From Adiantum capillus-veneris (taxonomy: Eukaryota; Streptophyta; Polypodiopsida; Polypodiales; Pteridaceae): a stretch of 64,000 nucleotides of DNA. The translations under genes and the position numbers were made by a program. Of this stretch, positions 36,541 to 48,500 are shown in pieces; position 1 is the stretch's first letter; the number at the start of each line of letters is the position of its first letter. The stretch spans positions 134,137,182 to 134,201,181 of the forward strand of contig CM043967.1 in NCBI GenBank assembly GCA_014529385.2. Reading direction: 5' to 3'. Below the pieces are notes generated by a model. That model was given only the letters and a program-made list of their open reading frames with translations. It ran no database searches and was not told the DNA's origin.

Positions 36541-39500
36541 AGCAGGGTATGCCGCAAAAACACGGCATACTCTGCCCTCTCTCCTATTTTAGGCATTACT
36601 ACGGTTATTATCAGGTTTATTACCGCAACATTTACCATGAAATTATCACGTTTATGAACACGGATGGTCATTTCAAACGAATACATGTGAATCCGAGGTT
36701 GCAGGGAGGAGGGGGGTACAAACCACCCCCTTTACCCTTAGCTATCCATTATTCAATTTTTTAGTCTTTTGACTTTTTTATGAAGATTTATAATTTTTTT
36801 GGATATATTATTTTTTATTACTTTTAGATGTTTATTAATTTTATTTTCTAAGTTCTCTTTTAGTTAAAATAAAATTTAGCACTCATTGTTATTTATTCTC
36901 TTCGAACTTAACTTCATGGTTTTTTAAAATGGAATTTAGGGTTTGTCTAATTATCTATTTTTTAGGACACATGACTAAATAAACAATTTATCGCGTGTGC
37001 AGGAAATTGACTGCCCGGATGATCGTGGTCCCCCTGGAGGCCCTGAGTGTGATCGTTGGCTCAAGGAAAAACTCCCTTGTCCTTGCACCAAGTGCAAAAC
37101 GGTAATCCCTGGCTTGAGGTGCATTGCATTGGAGCATACGGAGAGCGAAGGGTTTTGGCATCCTCCAAAAAGCGCTCAGAGAGATGAGAGGGCGACTCAC
37201 CGATCGCTTTATAAGGTGCCCCATTGGTTTTTGTTCGATGATGGTGCATCGGCGCGCAAGGTCGAACGGCAGAGGCAAGAGCTACTGGGCAATTTGGGTG
37301 CACCGCATGGTGATCCTCCCATTGGCTCTACTTCGGGAGATCCTATGGCGTCTCCATCACACTTTGAGATAGAGGATGAGAACATGTTCAACATGTGTGA
37401 TGAGTTAATAGCTCATGAACACGACGTGTGTGAGAAGGATTGTCAGCCCTGCACTCAACGGGCTGTGGAAACAAAGGATAGATTGATCGCGAGTGCCCAA
37501 ATACCTCTTTACGACGGTGCAGAGTACTCGATGCTCTGGGCATCGTTGGAAGTCCTCAACTTGCAAGAAAAATTTGGTTGGATTAATGCAAGTGTTGATG
37601 CACTACTTCTGTAAGTATGGATTGTGGCTTTTATATACTCTCCACTTGCTTTATGGTGCCATCTTCTAGCAATTGTACTAATATGTTTGTTTGTTGTAGT
37701 TTGGTGGACAAAATGTTTCCAAAAGGTCACCACATGCCTCTAGATCGTCGACGAGCGCTTGGAATGGAGTATGAGCATTTCCATGCATGCATGCATCAAC
37801 GATTGCATGCTATACCGCAATGAGCACGCACATGCTACCTCATGTCCCATGTGTAGGGAGGCACGATACAAGACCGGAGTGAGCGGGACGCACCTACTCC
37901 GCAAGGTATTGAGACATTTTCCATTAATTCCTTGCATCCAACACATGTTTAAAAGCATGTCTACCGTGCAACCATCACTAAAATGATGGAATGATGCATG
38001 TCCCTGCCGATTCACCTGCATGGAGGCACATAAAAACTCACTAGCCAGAGTTTGGGTTGGAGCCTCGACACTTGAGTCTTGGGCTAGCAAGTGATGGTGT
38101 CAACCCCTTTCGAGCTAAATCTACTTCATGGAGCACTTGGCCTGTGGTGATCATCAACTACAATATTCCACCAAGGGAGAAAACCAAGAAGGGCAATATA
38201 ATTCTTCCCTTCCTTTTGCCAGGGATGCACAAAGTGTCAAATATTGACATCTACCTTGACCCCCTCATTGAGGAGTTGGAGGAGTTATGGAGAGGTATTC
38301 CTGTTGTCAATGTCTCACTTGCAAAGGGGAGGAGAGAGGCCACTGTGAGGGGAATCCTTATGTAGACTATGAACAACTATCCTAGGCTTGGAGATATTTT
38401 TGGTAACCCTCTTTTCTCTATCTCTCTCTCTCTCTCTTTATCTTTCCCTCTCTCCCTTTAGTTCACTCATCTCTCTAAGGATATGATATTTATGCATGGT
38501 TGTCCACATCGGAGCACAATACATGTCCTACTTGCGGGCCATCGTTGGTGAAAGAGAAGCTTGATTCCTTGCACAAGGTAATTATCCCAACAACCAACGT
38601 TTCTTACCCCAAGGGCATAACAAGCACAAGGCTCCAACAAATGGGAAGACCCCTCTAAAGCTCACGATGGCAGATTGGGCAACCATTTGGGAATAGCACC
38701 GCAACAACAATCCAGCTCTGTGTCCTTCACCAAAAGGATGTCAAGGTATTCCATATTTTTAAGGTTTCCATATTGGAAGGACTTAAAAATACAACACCTC
38801 TTGGATCCCATGCACTTATTCAAGAATGTAGCCCAAACTCTATGGGACCACATTACTGGCAAGGACTCTTTGGGTGCGAGGAAGGATTTGAGGCTTCCAA
38901 AATATCTCCCCACCTTAACTACTCCTCGCCGTGTCCCAAATGGAAAGATTGTGATTCCTAAAGAACCATGGATGCTAGCCAAATAGGAATTAGACAAGGT
39001 GAAGAGTACCATTGCCTCTATTTGCACACCAACAGAATACATGAGATCGCTAAAGGGAGCTTTCACAAAAGAGAAGAAGGGTGGAAGCATTCAATTGTAT
39101 GGGTTGAAGTCCCATAATTCGCACAAGATGCTTCAGGTAATCTTCATACTCCCTATTCTATCTATAGTTTGTGTGTATGAATTTCACTCACTTTCCCTTC
39201 CCCTGAGTATGTGTATATGTCCGGAAAAGAAACTCAAGGACACTATTTTCAAACTAGGAGAGCTAGTAAGGTACACCACAAGACTCCACTAAACTACACC
39301 TTTTTTATGTACACAATAATTTCAACTAGCACTTAGTGTATCCTTGTTCTCTTTCTTGCAGATTTGTGAGCTCCAAGGAAATCGAAATAGATGATATCCC
39401 TACTGCTCATACACTTGCAATAGAAAGTGTGTGTGCCATTGAAGATGCATTTCCTCGATCAGTCCTTCTTAGTCAAATTCACCTCTTGGTTCATGTGGTA

Positions 39501-39906
39501 GAGGAGATCGTTATTGTGGAGTAGTGCACGCACGGTGGATGTTCTTCTTAGAGATGTTTTTAAATACTCTCAAAGATTTTATGCAGCAACGGTCTCAACT
39601 AGAGGCATGTATGGCCGAGAGGTGGATCGTTCAAGAGGCATTTGTTTACATAGCAGAGTATTTGGCACAAGTTGATCCTTCAATGCCTTGCATGTGTTCA
39701 GAAGAGGAAGATGTAAGGATGACTTCACACTTGCCAAGTGAGATGGACAACTACTTAAGATGGATAAGAATCGATCCTGAGTGGTCAATAACTTTTTCAT
39801 TCTCAATGCAGATATTATGACCAAGTGGATGGACTTGTGGACAGTGGCAAAGGCAAGGCGTTTGTAAGAGAGAGAAGCATGGAAACAAGCACATGGAGGA
39901 AGGAGG
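36541..39906 (+). mobile_element. CACTA-B, 5' and central part (interrupted by copia)
   Basis: Begins near a short hairpin (GCAGGGTATGCCG ... CGGCATACTCTGCCC, 36542-36580), followed by TTATTACCGC-type subterminal motifs and the transposase exons. The copy continues after the copia insertion at 56554. The same 5' region appears inverted at the right end of the window (63840-64000). No clear CACTA terminus was found on the left side, where simple repeats begin. Confidence 0.8.
37003..39880 (+). pseudogene. CACTA TNP2-like transposase (En/Spm family), frameshifted
   Basis: The N-terminal block has LPCPCTKCKTVIPGL and GFWHPPKSA, like the transposase-associated domain. The exon then runs through YDGAEYSMLWASLEVLNLQ and ends at a consensus donor GTAAGT (37611). 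The next exon starts after TTGTTGTAG (37699). TNP2 blocks follow in order: CINDCMLYRNE (in a shifted frame), RHLSLGLASDGVNPF, WPVVIINYNIPP, VSNIDIYLDPLIEELEELW, LKIQHLLDPMHLFKNVAQTL, LYGLKSHNSHKMLQ and HLLVHVVEEIVIV. A 4-bp ATGC duplication near 37787, a stop near 37983 and other frame changes make it inactive. It continues at 56554. Confidence 0.85.
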
Positions 39907-40098
39907 TATTGGGGTATAAAGCCCAATGTGGTCGCCCAGGTAAGTGGGAGGGCCGCCAAGTATGTACACATATTCTTTTGTAAAAACCTAATAAGAACTC
40001 ACTATGCTCTACACATTACAGTAGAGCGAGTTCACCATATTGTTGTGCTCTTCTTCTCGCACTCTCTCTCGCGTCGCACTTCCGCTCGTACTCCTTCA
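39907..40098 (+). repeat. Copia 5' LTR
   Basis: TATTGGGGTATAAAGCCC to TACTCCTTCA, 192 bp. The first two bases are TA where the right LTR has TG. Confidence 0.9.
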
Positions 40099-40100
40099 AC

Positions 40101-40112
40101 TGGTATCAAAGC
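40101..40112 (+). other. Copia primer-binding site (initiator Met tRNA)
   Basis: TGGTATCAAAGC lies two bases after the LTR. It differs by one base from the usual plant initiator-Met site TGGTATCAGAGC. Confidence 0.85.
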
Positions 40113-41195
40113 TACGATCGAGGCTCAGGGTAGCATTGCAGGAGGCTAGAGCCACCAGCTCAGATTGGAGTGAAATACGACAGGCGAAGACACGGCCCCA
40201 AATCCTGTGGGTAAGCTCGAAGGGCTAGGTGTTCTCAGAATTTCATTCTGAGGTCATCTCGGCCACCGTTCGACTTCGACAAAGGTCTGCGCATGCCATT
40301 TTCGACTACGTGGTCTCAGCGCGTGCAGATCCGACTCTGCAAATTTGGGGTTTTCGGCTTACGACTGCAGGTGCTGAGGATATTGACACTCCCAGAGTGT
40401 TGATTTGTGGCTGTCTACACATCGAAGGACGGCTCACAGTTCTTGGAGGCGTGTCACATACGATGCAGGCGCATCTACACACAGACTGTAGGCGACATCC
40501 ACTAGTTCATCAGGTAGCTTGTGTTTGCTGCTTGATATTCCAGATTTCATCCTGACATTGCAGGTACTTCCACATGGGATGTATTGTCAGAGATGATGTA
40601 TGTTTGTTGAGGGTTTGCTGGCTGTGAGTCACGCAGCAAACAACCGCCGCAGCGGTTACTGTATATAGTGGAAAATTTGTGGATGTATGAATTTGTGGGA
40701 AGTCTATGTACTGTCAGATTTACTGTAGCCTTTGTTGAGGGTCGAGTGAGGTTTTATTGAGCTGGGGGATTCTCGAATGTTGAGATCCTTTCGGTGATAC
40801 AGGTCTTGGAGCGATCCCTCGAGCACCCTTAGATAGGCAGCTAGGATGTATTGACTGTGAGTTAGACAGTTGGGATTGCATCTTTTCTTTACTGCCGTTG
40901 AGGCATTGTCACAGTCTATGATTACAGGACAGTGACAGGACAGTGAGAGACAGTACAGGTGCACAACAGGTTTACCCGCAGCTTACAATGTAGAAGAGAC
41001 AGTGTTTTTTGAGCTGTTTTTTGGTCTGTTTTTAGTACACCAAAGCCATTTTACAAAGGATACTCTGCCAAAATTTCTGCAGAATCTGAAGCTTTCTTGG
41101 TTCATTTGACAGGTTGATATTGGTTCAGAGGTCAATTTACAGGGGAAACTCTGCCGAATTTTTCCCAGGAAAGTAAACCACTGTGAAGCGTAGCT
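40113..41195 (+). other. Copia untranslated leader
   Basis: About 1.1 kb between primer site and gag start. It contains several short out-of-frame ORFs, none with a recognisable motif. Confidence 0.6.
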
Positions 41196-43783
41196 ATGGC
41201 TGGATCACAGGACACTACTCTTTACAATATCAAGAAGATGGATGGAACCAAGTTCCCATTGTGGAAGAAGCAGATTTGGCACGTGTTGGTACAAAAGAAG
41301 CAGATAAAACCTATAAAGCTCAAGGGGATAAAACCAGAAGATATGGACGAAGATGAATGGAGCGAAATGGATGAATTGGAACTTTCTACCATTATGCTGA
41401 CTTTGGCAGAAAGCGTTTACTTCAATGTAGCAGACGAGATGTCGGCTTATCAAGCATGGTTAAAGCTGAGTGATCTTTATGAGAAGCAGAGTGCATCTTC
41501 ATAGTTATACTGGCTTAAGAAGCTTGTTGACTTGAAGATGAAAGAAGGGACACCTATGTCCAATCATCTGAATGAATTCAACACAATCTATAGTCAGTTG
41601 TCAGCTCAAAGTGTCAAGTTTGATGAACCTGTTAGAGCTATGCTCCTGTTGATCACATTTCCGGAAAGTTGGGACACTTTTCGCACAGCTTTGAGTAATT
41701 CTGCACCTCCAGATGGTTTGAACATAGCAGGTGTAGAAGGAAGTCTGCTTACTGAAGAAACCAATAGAAAGACAATGGACAAAGGCAAAGGAACAGCCTT
41801 AGTTGTCAGGGGAAGAACCAAAGAAAATTACAAAGGTGGAAAGAGGAATCAGTCTCGTAGCAAGTCCCGCAGTGCTAAAGGCAAGAGTGACATAGAATGC
41901 TACCATTGTGGCAAGAAGGGTCACATGAAAAGAGACTGTAGAGAATGGAAAGCAGAAAAAGGCAAAGAGAAAGCTGAAGACCATGGTGAGAAGAACAAGT
42001 CCTCAGTGAAGATTCAAGAAATAAATGTGACAAACACTGTTGCAGAGGATGACAGTCCAGTGTCAGGAGACATCTACTTCTTGAAGAATACAATGGACTC
42101 AGCTCTTCTTACAGCATCTGATGGAAATGCACTGAGTGACTGGATTATAGACTCAGGGGCATCACTTCATGTGTCTCCAAACAACGAGTGGTTTACTTCT
42201 TATGTGACCACTAAAGATCATGTTCGGCTAGGCAATGGGCAGACATGTGAGATCTTAGGTGTTGGAGATGTTCAATTGAAGTTTCAGAATGGCTCTTCTT
42301 TCACACTGAAGAATGTGAGATATGTTCCCGCAATTACAAAGAGCTTGATCAGCACAGGTTTACTTGATGATGCTGGCTACGTCACCACTTTTGGACAGAA
42401 CATGTGGAAGATATCCAAAGGTTCTATGACAGTAGCACATGGAGTAAAGTCTGGAGGACTTTACATGATTTATGTATCAAATGTCTCTAAAAATGTAATC
42501 AATGTAACCGAGCATCCGAACGTTTCTTTGTGGCATAGCCGGTTAGGACATATGTCCAAGAAGGGAATGGAAATCTTGTCTCGTTCTGGTTATTTGCCTG
42601 GCTTTTCATTTAATGATTTTGAATTCTATGAAAATTGTCTGTATGGTAAGCAAACACAACAGCCACATAAGCATAGAAGCAGTAGAAGAGATAAACAGTT
42701 GGCACTTGTTCATAGTGATTTGTGTGGACCTATGCGTAACCTATCTCTAGGGGGAGCTTCTTACTTTATGACATTTATAGATGATTACTCGAAGAAAGTA
42801 TGGGTTTACTTTATCAAGCACAAGGATGAAGCGTTTAGTGTTTTCAAAACGTTTGTGACACTTGTGGAGAATCAGAGTGGCAAGAAGCTTAAACGCTTAC
42901 GCACTGACAATGGTGGAGAGTATGTTTCAAAGGCCTTTCACGACTTTTGTAAGTCAAAAGGTATAAAACATGAACTTACTGCTCCTTACAATCCTCCTCA
43001 AAATGGTGTTACTGAGAGGATGAATAGGACCATACAAGAGAAGGTCAGAAGTATGTTGTCTAATGCACAACTGCCAAATGGGTTTTGGGCTGAAGCTGTA
43101 TCAACAGTTGTTCATCTTGTAAATAGATCTCCTAGCAAGGTTTTGCAGAAGAATTCAGTGCCAGAGATGGTATGGTCAGGCAAAATGCCCTCATACAAGC
43201 ATCTCAGAGTCTTTGGCTGTGAGGCATATACTCACGTTCCAAAGGAATTTAGGAACAAACTTGAGCCAAAGAGTAGACAGTGCATCTTTCTAGTCTATGG
43301 TAGTTCTCGTGAGATGGGGTACAGACTTTGGGATCCCGAATCCAGAAAGGTTGTCCGCAGCAATGATGTTCACTTTAATGAATCCAAATATCATTCTAAA
43401 CCAGAGAGGGTTGAGGAGATTAGAAGAGTTGTCTTCCAAGAAGATGGACCTGCACGTGCAAGACAAAATGTCAGGGCTCAAGAGGAGCAAGGACAGGATA
43501 GAGTGGAACCACAGGTTGTGGCTGAGCCTGAGCCACCTATTGTGCGTAGATCTGGACGTGTCACGGGACCTCCTGATAGGTTTGTTCCATCTATGAATTA
43601 TGTCATGTTGACTGATTGCAATGAGCCTTCATGTTACAAGGAAGCAGTGCAAATGAAGGACTCCGGGAATTGGCAATTGGCCATGCAGTCAGAGATGAAA
43701 GCTCTACATAAAAACAACGCATGGAAGCTAGTTAAATTACCACAGGCAAAAAGGCTCTACCTGGTAAATGGGTTTATAGGTAT
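41196..43783 (+). pseudogene. Copia gag-protease-integrase and start of RT (5' part)
   Basis: A single frame starts at ATG 41196 and is broken only by TAG at 41502-41504 in gag. Gag has a UBN2-type start (KMDGTKFPLWKKQIWHVL) and a zinc knuckle CYHCGKKGHMKRDC (about residues 235-248). The protease is WIIDSGASLHVSPN (about residue 315). The integrase has an HLGHMSK zinc-binding part, SDLCGPM (first Asp), RTDNGGEY (second Asp) and GVTERMNR (Glu). The RT begins with KDSGNWQLAMQSEMKAL and is cut at residue WVY by RLG3. Translation beyond 43783 is RLG3 LTR. Confidence 0.9.
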
Positions 43784-44045
43784 TGAGGCGGTCCGGGGCG
43801 GGCAACAAGAAGAGTGGCCTCTAGACACCCTTCAAGGCTCCCGTGCTGCTCAATGGGGCTGGGGCACAACACAGCACAAACCAAAACAACAAACCCACCG
43901 CCAAATCCCAACTACACAAGGGGCACCACCTAGTTTAAGAGCGAACTAGGACGCAAAAGAGGAGAATCGTTAGAGCAACCCACAAACAAGCAAGGAATTT
44001 ACACTAACCCTAACACCAATGGAATACTCTCACACACTAAAACAC

Positions 44046-44076
<31 letters not shown>

Positions 44077-45558
44077 TTAGTGCTCGGGCTGCTTTGAAAC
44101 GTATCGACAATGATCAAGCAAACACAACTATATATTTAAGAAAGAGAGAGAAAGGGGGAGGGGGTGCTTGTTGCATTAATACCTTCTTACAAATCTGTCA
44201 TGACAAATCAAAGTGAGATTAGTACTTGTTCAACATAGCTTGCGTAAATTTCACCACAACACATCACAAGAAAAGCCACCCCAATCACTGTCTTAAGGCC
44301 AGGGGAGTCCTCTCCACCCTGTCGCCCTCTTACAGTATGTGGGATTTATGGCTAGATTGATGACAACACCAGAGACAAGCTATCAAGAACTTAACAAAAA
44401 AAAACACCAAGACACTTACGCATCATTGTTGTCCATTACTTCACGTTGGAAGGGAGACAAAGTATCCAAGCTTAGTCCAAATCCACCCTCCTTGATTCAA
44501 CGAATGTTGGGCTTACACTAGTAGGAGAAATGATAGATTTCCTACTCTCAATTGAATGATCACTCTCTCTCTTACAATGGCATAGATTTCCCTTGCTAAT
44601 CCCCTATTACAACACATGCACATGCATAAGACAATGAGCTTCCACTCAAGAGCTCCTTCTAGAGAGGTTGAGCTTGGCTTCTCAAGCTATAGCTTAGTGC
44701 TCTTGCTTATGGCTCCCCCCTTTGTTGAATTTGTACAATGCATCCAAGAGTGAGCCCCTCCTTTGTCATATTATAATACAAAGCATTCAAGTTGCCCTTG
44801 ACCCATGCATGGAGGAGGATTATTGGTGAAATAAGAAATATATACATGGTGGGACTAGTGTATGGACTATTCATGGACTTTAGCTCAATGAGCACATGGT
44901 GTTAGAATAATGAGTAAAAATAATAATAAAAATATGGAGGAGTTATGGATATGGAAAGATATTGGAATCATATGATATGGTCCCTCCTTGAATTATTTTG
45001 GGTGAAAGAGGAAAAGGTATGCAAGTAAATAATATAATAAAAGTAACCAATGAGTAGAAATCAATTTTTTGTTTTCACGAGGGTGAGGGTGAAAATGTGG
45101 GAGTGATTTGTATAAAGGAAAAATATGAGGTTAGAGTATGTACATATTGGCAAAAAATAAATTAAAAAAAAATAATATATATATATATATAATTATGGTG
45201 TAAGAGGATGAAAGAAGGTGTACATAGGTTTAATAAAACACACACCTAAGTAGAAATATTTAAATAAAATACCAAAATTTAAAAAAAATCCCTATATTTA
45301 GGCCATATATACAATGAAATATTTACACACAAAGAGGCCATAATATACTTTTATTTTTTTATTTTTTTTATTTTTTTTGGCTCACCTAGCCCAGTGACTA
45401 GCTAGCTGAGGGTTTCTAAGAAGATATGGGAAAAGTCCCGTGACTCACGCACGCCTATGTACAGTGAAATGGTAGGGATAGCCACAGTGTTTGGGTGATT
45501 TTGGTAGGGTGAGGTAACTCACTGTGGCAATTACAAAGAGCCGAAAAAACGGCTATCA
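43784..45558 (-). repeat. RLG3 3' LTR
   Basis: TGAGGCGGTCCGGGGCGG to AAAACGGCTATCA. A GA-rich stretch lies at about 44048-44076 and a TA run at about 45176-45190. The 60-63-codon frames seen in both LTRs are not supported as genes. Confidence 0.95.
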
Positions 45559-45575
45559 TTAGCCCTCCCCCTGGA
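45559..45575 (-). other. RLG3 polypurine tract
   Basis: On the minus strand CCAGGGGGAGGGCTAA directly precedes the 3' LTR (TGATAGCCG). Confidence 0.85.
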
Positions 45576-45586
45576 TGATGGTATAT

Positions 45587-48500
45587 TCATGTACCATCAT
45601 AGAGCATCTTTTCCAAAGAGAGTGCTTCAGAGTCCTTGACGAGATCTTCATTGCTTGGCCCCTCAGAATTTTGGCTGGAGTTATACTCATGCTTCATGTA
45701 ACAATACTTACATAAGACAGCGGCCTTTGGACAGATCTTTGGTAGATCCTTTGGTAGAAGGCGACTCAAATAGGGCTTCAAGCGATACCCGTTTACTTTC
45801 CTGGAGTGCTCTTTACCATTCAAGTCCATAAGCTGATAGTAACTTGAATTGAAAGCCTTCTTGACTATGTATGGCCCTTGCCATCTTGTTTCAAACTTGG
45901 CATCAAAACGATTGTCAAGTCGATTGTCATACCTTAGTAGAAGCTCTCCTTCCTTGATGCCTTTGTCCTTCAGTTTCTTGTCGTGCGTTTCTTTCGCTTG
46001 TGTGGCTTTCCTCTTGTAGCACTCATATGCTGCTTCTCTTTTCCACTCAAGCTCCACTAACGTAAGAAGTCGATCCATCCATACCTCTTGATCATCTTGT
46101 GCTCCTTTGCCATGAAGTCGCATTGTTGGAATGTTGAGCTCGATAGGCTGCAAAGCCTCTTGACCATAGACCAAGTGAAATGGTGTGAACTCCATGGCTT
46201 CCCTATATGTGGTTCGATATGCCCACAAGGCACCATCCAAGAAGTCATCCCATAATTTTGTCTTGTTTTGCACCATCTTTCTAATGATTCCTGCAATGAC
46301 ACCATTAGCCTTCTCCACCAAACCATTTGACTATGGGTAGTATGGTGTGCTATGACGATGTAGAATGTGAAGCTCTTCACAAACTTCTGTGAGCAATCCT
46401 TTTCTAAACCCTGGACCATTATCAGAAACAATCTCCAAAGGTGTGCCAAATCTACAACAAATGTGAGTGTAGACGAATTTGCTCACTGTCTTCTCATTTA
46501 CCTTTGCCACACTTTGTGCTTCCACCCACCTAGTCATATAGTCTACAGCCACTAGAATGTAGAGTTTACCATTTTTTGTCCTAGGCAGAGGACCCATAGC
46601 ATCAATGCCCCACTTTTCAAAGGGTCCATTTGCAAGCACTATTTGCCTCGGGCCATGCACCAACCTTCTATTTCCATTTATCTGACAAGTGTGACAGCTT
46701 TTACACCAATGTTGAACATCCACATGCAAACTTGGCCAAACATACCCCGAAAGCAAAATCTTCTTCACAGTTAATTCTTGGGCAAAATGACCACCACATG
46801 CCTCTTCATGCAAACCTTTTAGAATGGCTGGAATTTCCTTGATAGTTGGTACTCGTCTGCACACTTGATCCTTCCCTCTTTGATAGAGGGAGCCTTCTAG
46901 GAAGAGATATACGCTTGCCTTCTTCATGAGTCTCCTCTTCTGAGCTTTTGTGAAGTCTGGTGGAAACTCACCCTCCAAAATGTAGCCAATGATGGGAGCC
47001 AATGACTCCAATCCATGGTACCTCGGTTGCTTCACAGCAGCCGCCACCATGATGACCTGCACTTCTTTCTTTACACATGCAACGGCTTGTTGTGCAAGTA
47101 AATCAGCATCTTCATTCTGTTTCCTAGGAATATGATATAGTTGCACTTCTTCAAATTCATTAAACAATCTACGAATGGAATGAAATTTTGTCCGTAAGCT
47201 CTCATTCTTGCATGCCCAAATGCCTAAAATCTGTTTAACAATGAGAAGTGCATCTCCCTTTACCATGAGGCGTTGTATCCCTTGGCCAATGCACATCTTC
47301 AAACCATGAAGTAGAGTGTCATATTCTGCTTCATTGTTGCTAGCTGAACTTGGTAGATTGAACTTCTCTTTCATGACCACCTCTCCACTTGGGTTGAGCA
47401 ACACTAGCCCTCCCCCTGCTTTTCCCGTGGCTCGACGAAAAGCTCCATCAAAGAACAAATTAAAAGCATTAGGAATACTTTTTGGTGGTGGAAATAGTAG
47501 GGTCTTTACTTCAGGCACCTTAATTTCCTTTTCGTGCACCCTATAAGTGAGAATCCCTGCCAATTGTGCACGCACACTATCTTCTACCTTGAAAGAGTAT
47601 TGAAACTCTTGCAACTCCATAATCCACTTTGAGATCCTAGTACTAAGATTCATTTGAGATGACACCCAAGGGAACAAATTTTCTGCAGTGAGAATTACAA
47701 AAGGTTTTGGTAGCAAGTAGGATCTGAACTTTCTCACCGCAAACATGAGAGAAAGCATCATGAGTTCTGCTTCTGTGTAGTCTCTCTCCAAAGCATTCAT
47801 GACCCTACTAGCAAAGTAGATGGGTCGCATCCTTGTACTGTGGGGATCTTGTTGTAGCAACACAGCACCAATTGTTTCTTTCCCAGCACTAGAGCTAACA
47901 AAGAATGTGTACTCCCAACAAGGAGGCATGAGTGTTGGTAGCTCTGACAAAATGACTTTAATGTTACAAAAGTACTCTTCAAGCTCATCAGACCATGCAA
48001 ATTCTACTTGTTGTGTCAACTTTTGCAAAGGGTGAAGTAACTCCGAGGCTAAGTGAATGAAGCGTGACATATACTTCACCTTTTGAATGAATGAGATGAC
48101 CTCCTTAAGACTCTTGGGTGATGGTAGCTCAATAAGAGCCTTTGCCTTCGAAGGATCCACTTCAATGCCTTTGTAAGAAACTTTATGACCAAGCAAGATT
48201 ACTTCATCCTCACCTATATGGCACTTGTCGGGGTTGAGTTGACCTCCCATGTCGTAGAGCTTCTTTAAACCTTCTTCTACCCTTTGTAGATGCAATGATT
48301 TTGAGCTATAAATACAGAAATCATCAATGAACACCCTAACTGACTTTCCAAAGAATGCTTGAAACACCATATTCATGAAACGTTGGAATGTTGCAGGAGC
48401 ATTTGTCAGACCAAATGGCATGACTCTAAAAGCATAACAACCCCAAGGAGTGATAAAGGTTGTTTTCAATTGATCCTCCAGTGCAATCCCTATTTGAAAG

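Noticed and set aside
36107-36686. Minus-strand polyproline ORFs of 153 and 160 codons, resembling extensin or formin
   Set aside because: The proline runs are the complements of two G homopolymers and the rest is TG repeat or CACTA 5' sequence.
40101-40112. A host tRNA gene suggested by tRNA-like sequence
   Set aside because: Only the 3' complementary primer-site segment is present; there are no tRNA A/B boxes or cloverleaf.
43741-43949. An unusual C-terminal tail of the copia ORF (after FIGIEAVRGG)
   Set aside because: Translation past 43783 is RLG3 LTR, not copia protein; the same tail appears at 52529-52694 in the other LTR.
45587-46321. A separate 244-codon integrase gene
   Set aside because: It is in the same frame as the 1,511-codon ORF, separated only by one stop, and is the C-terminal part of RLG3 gag-pol.
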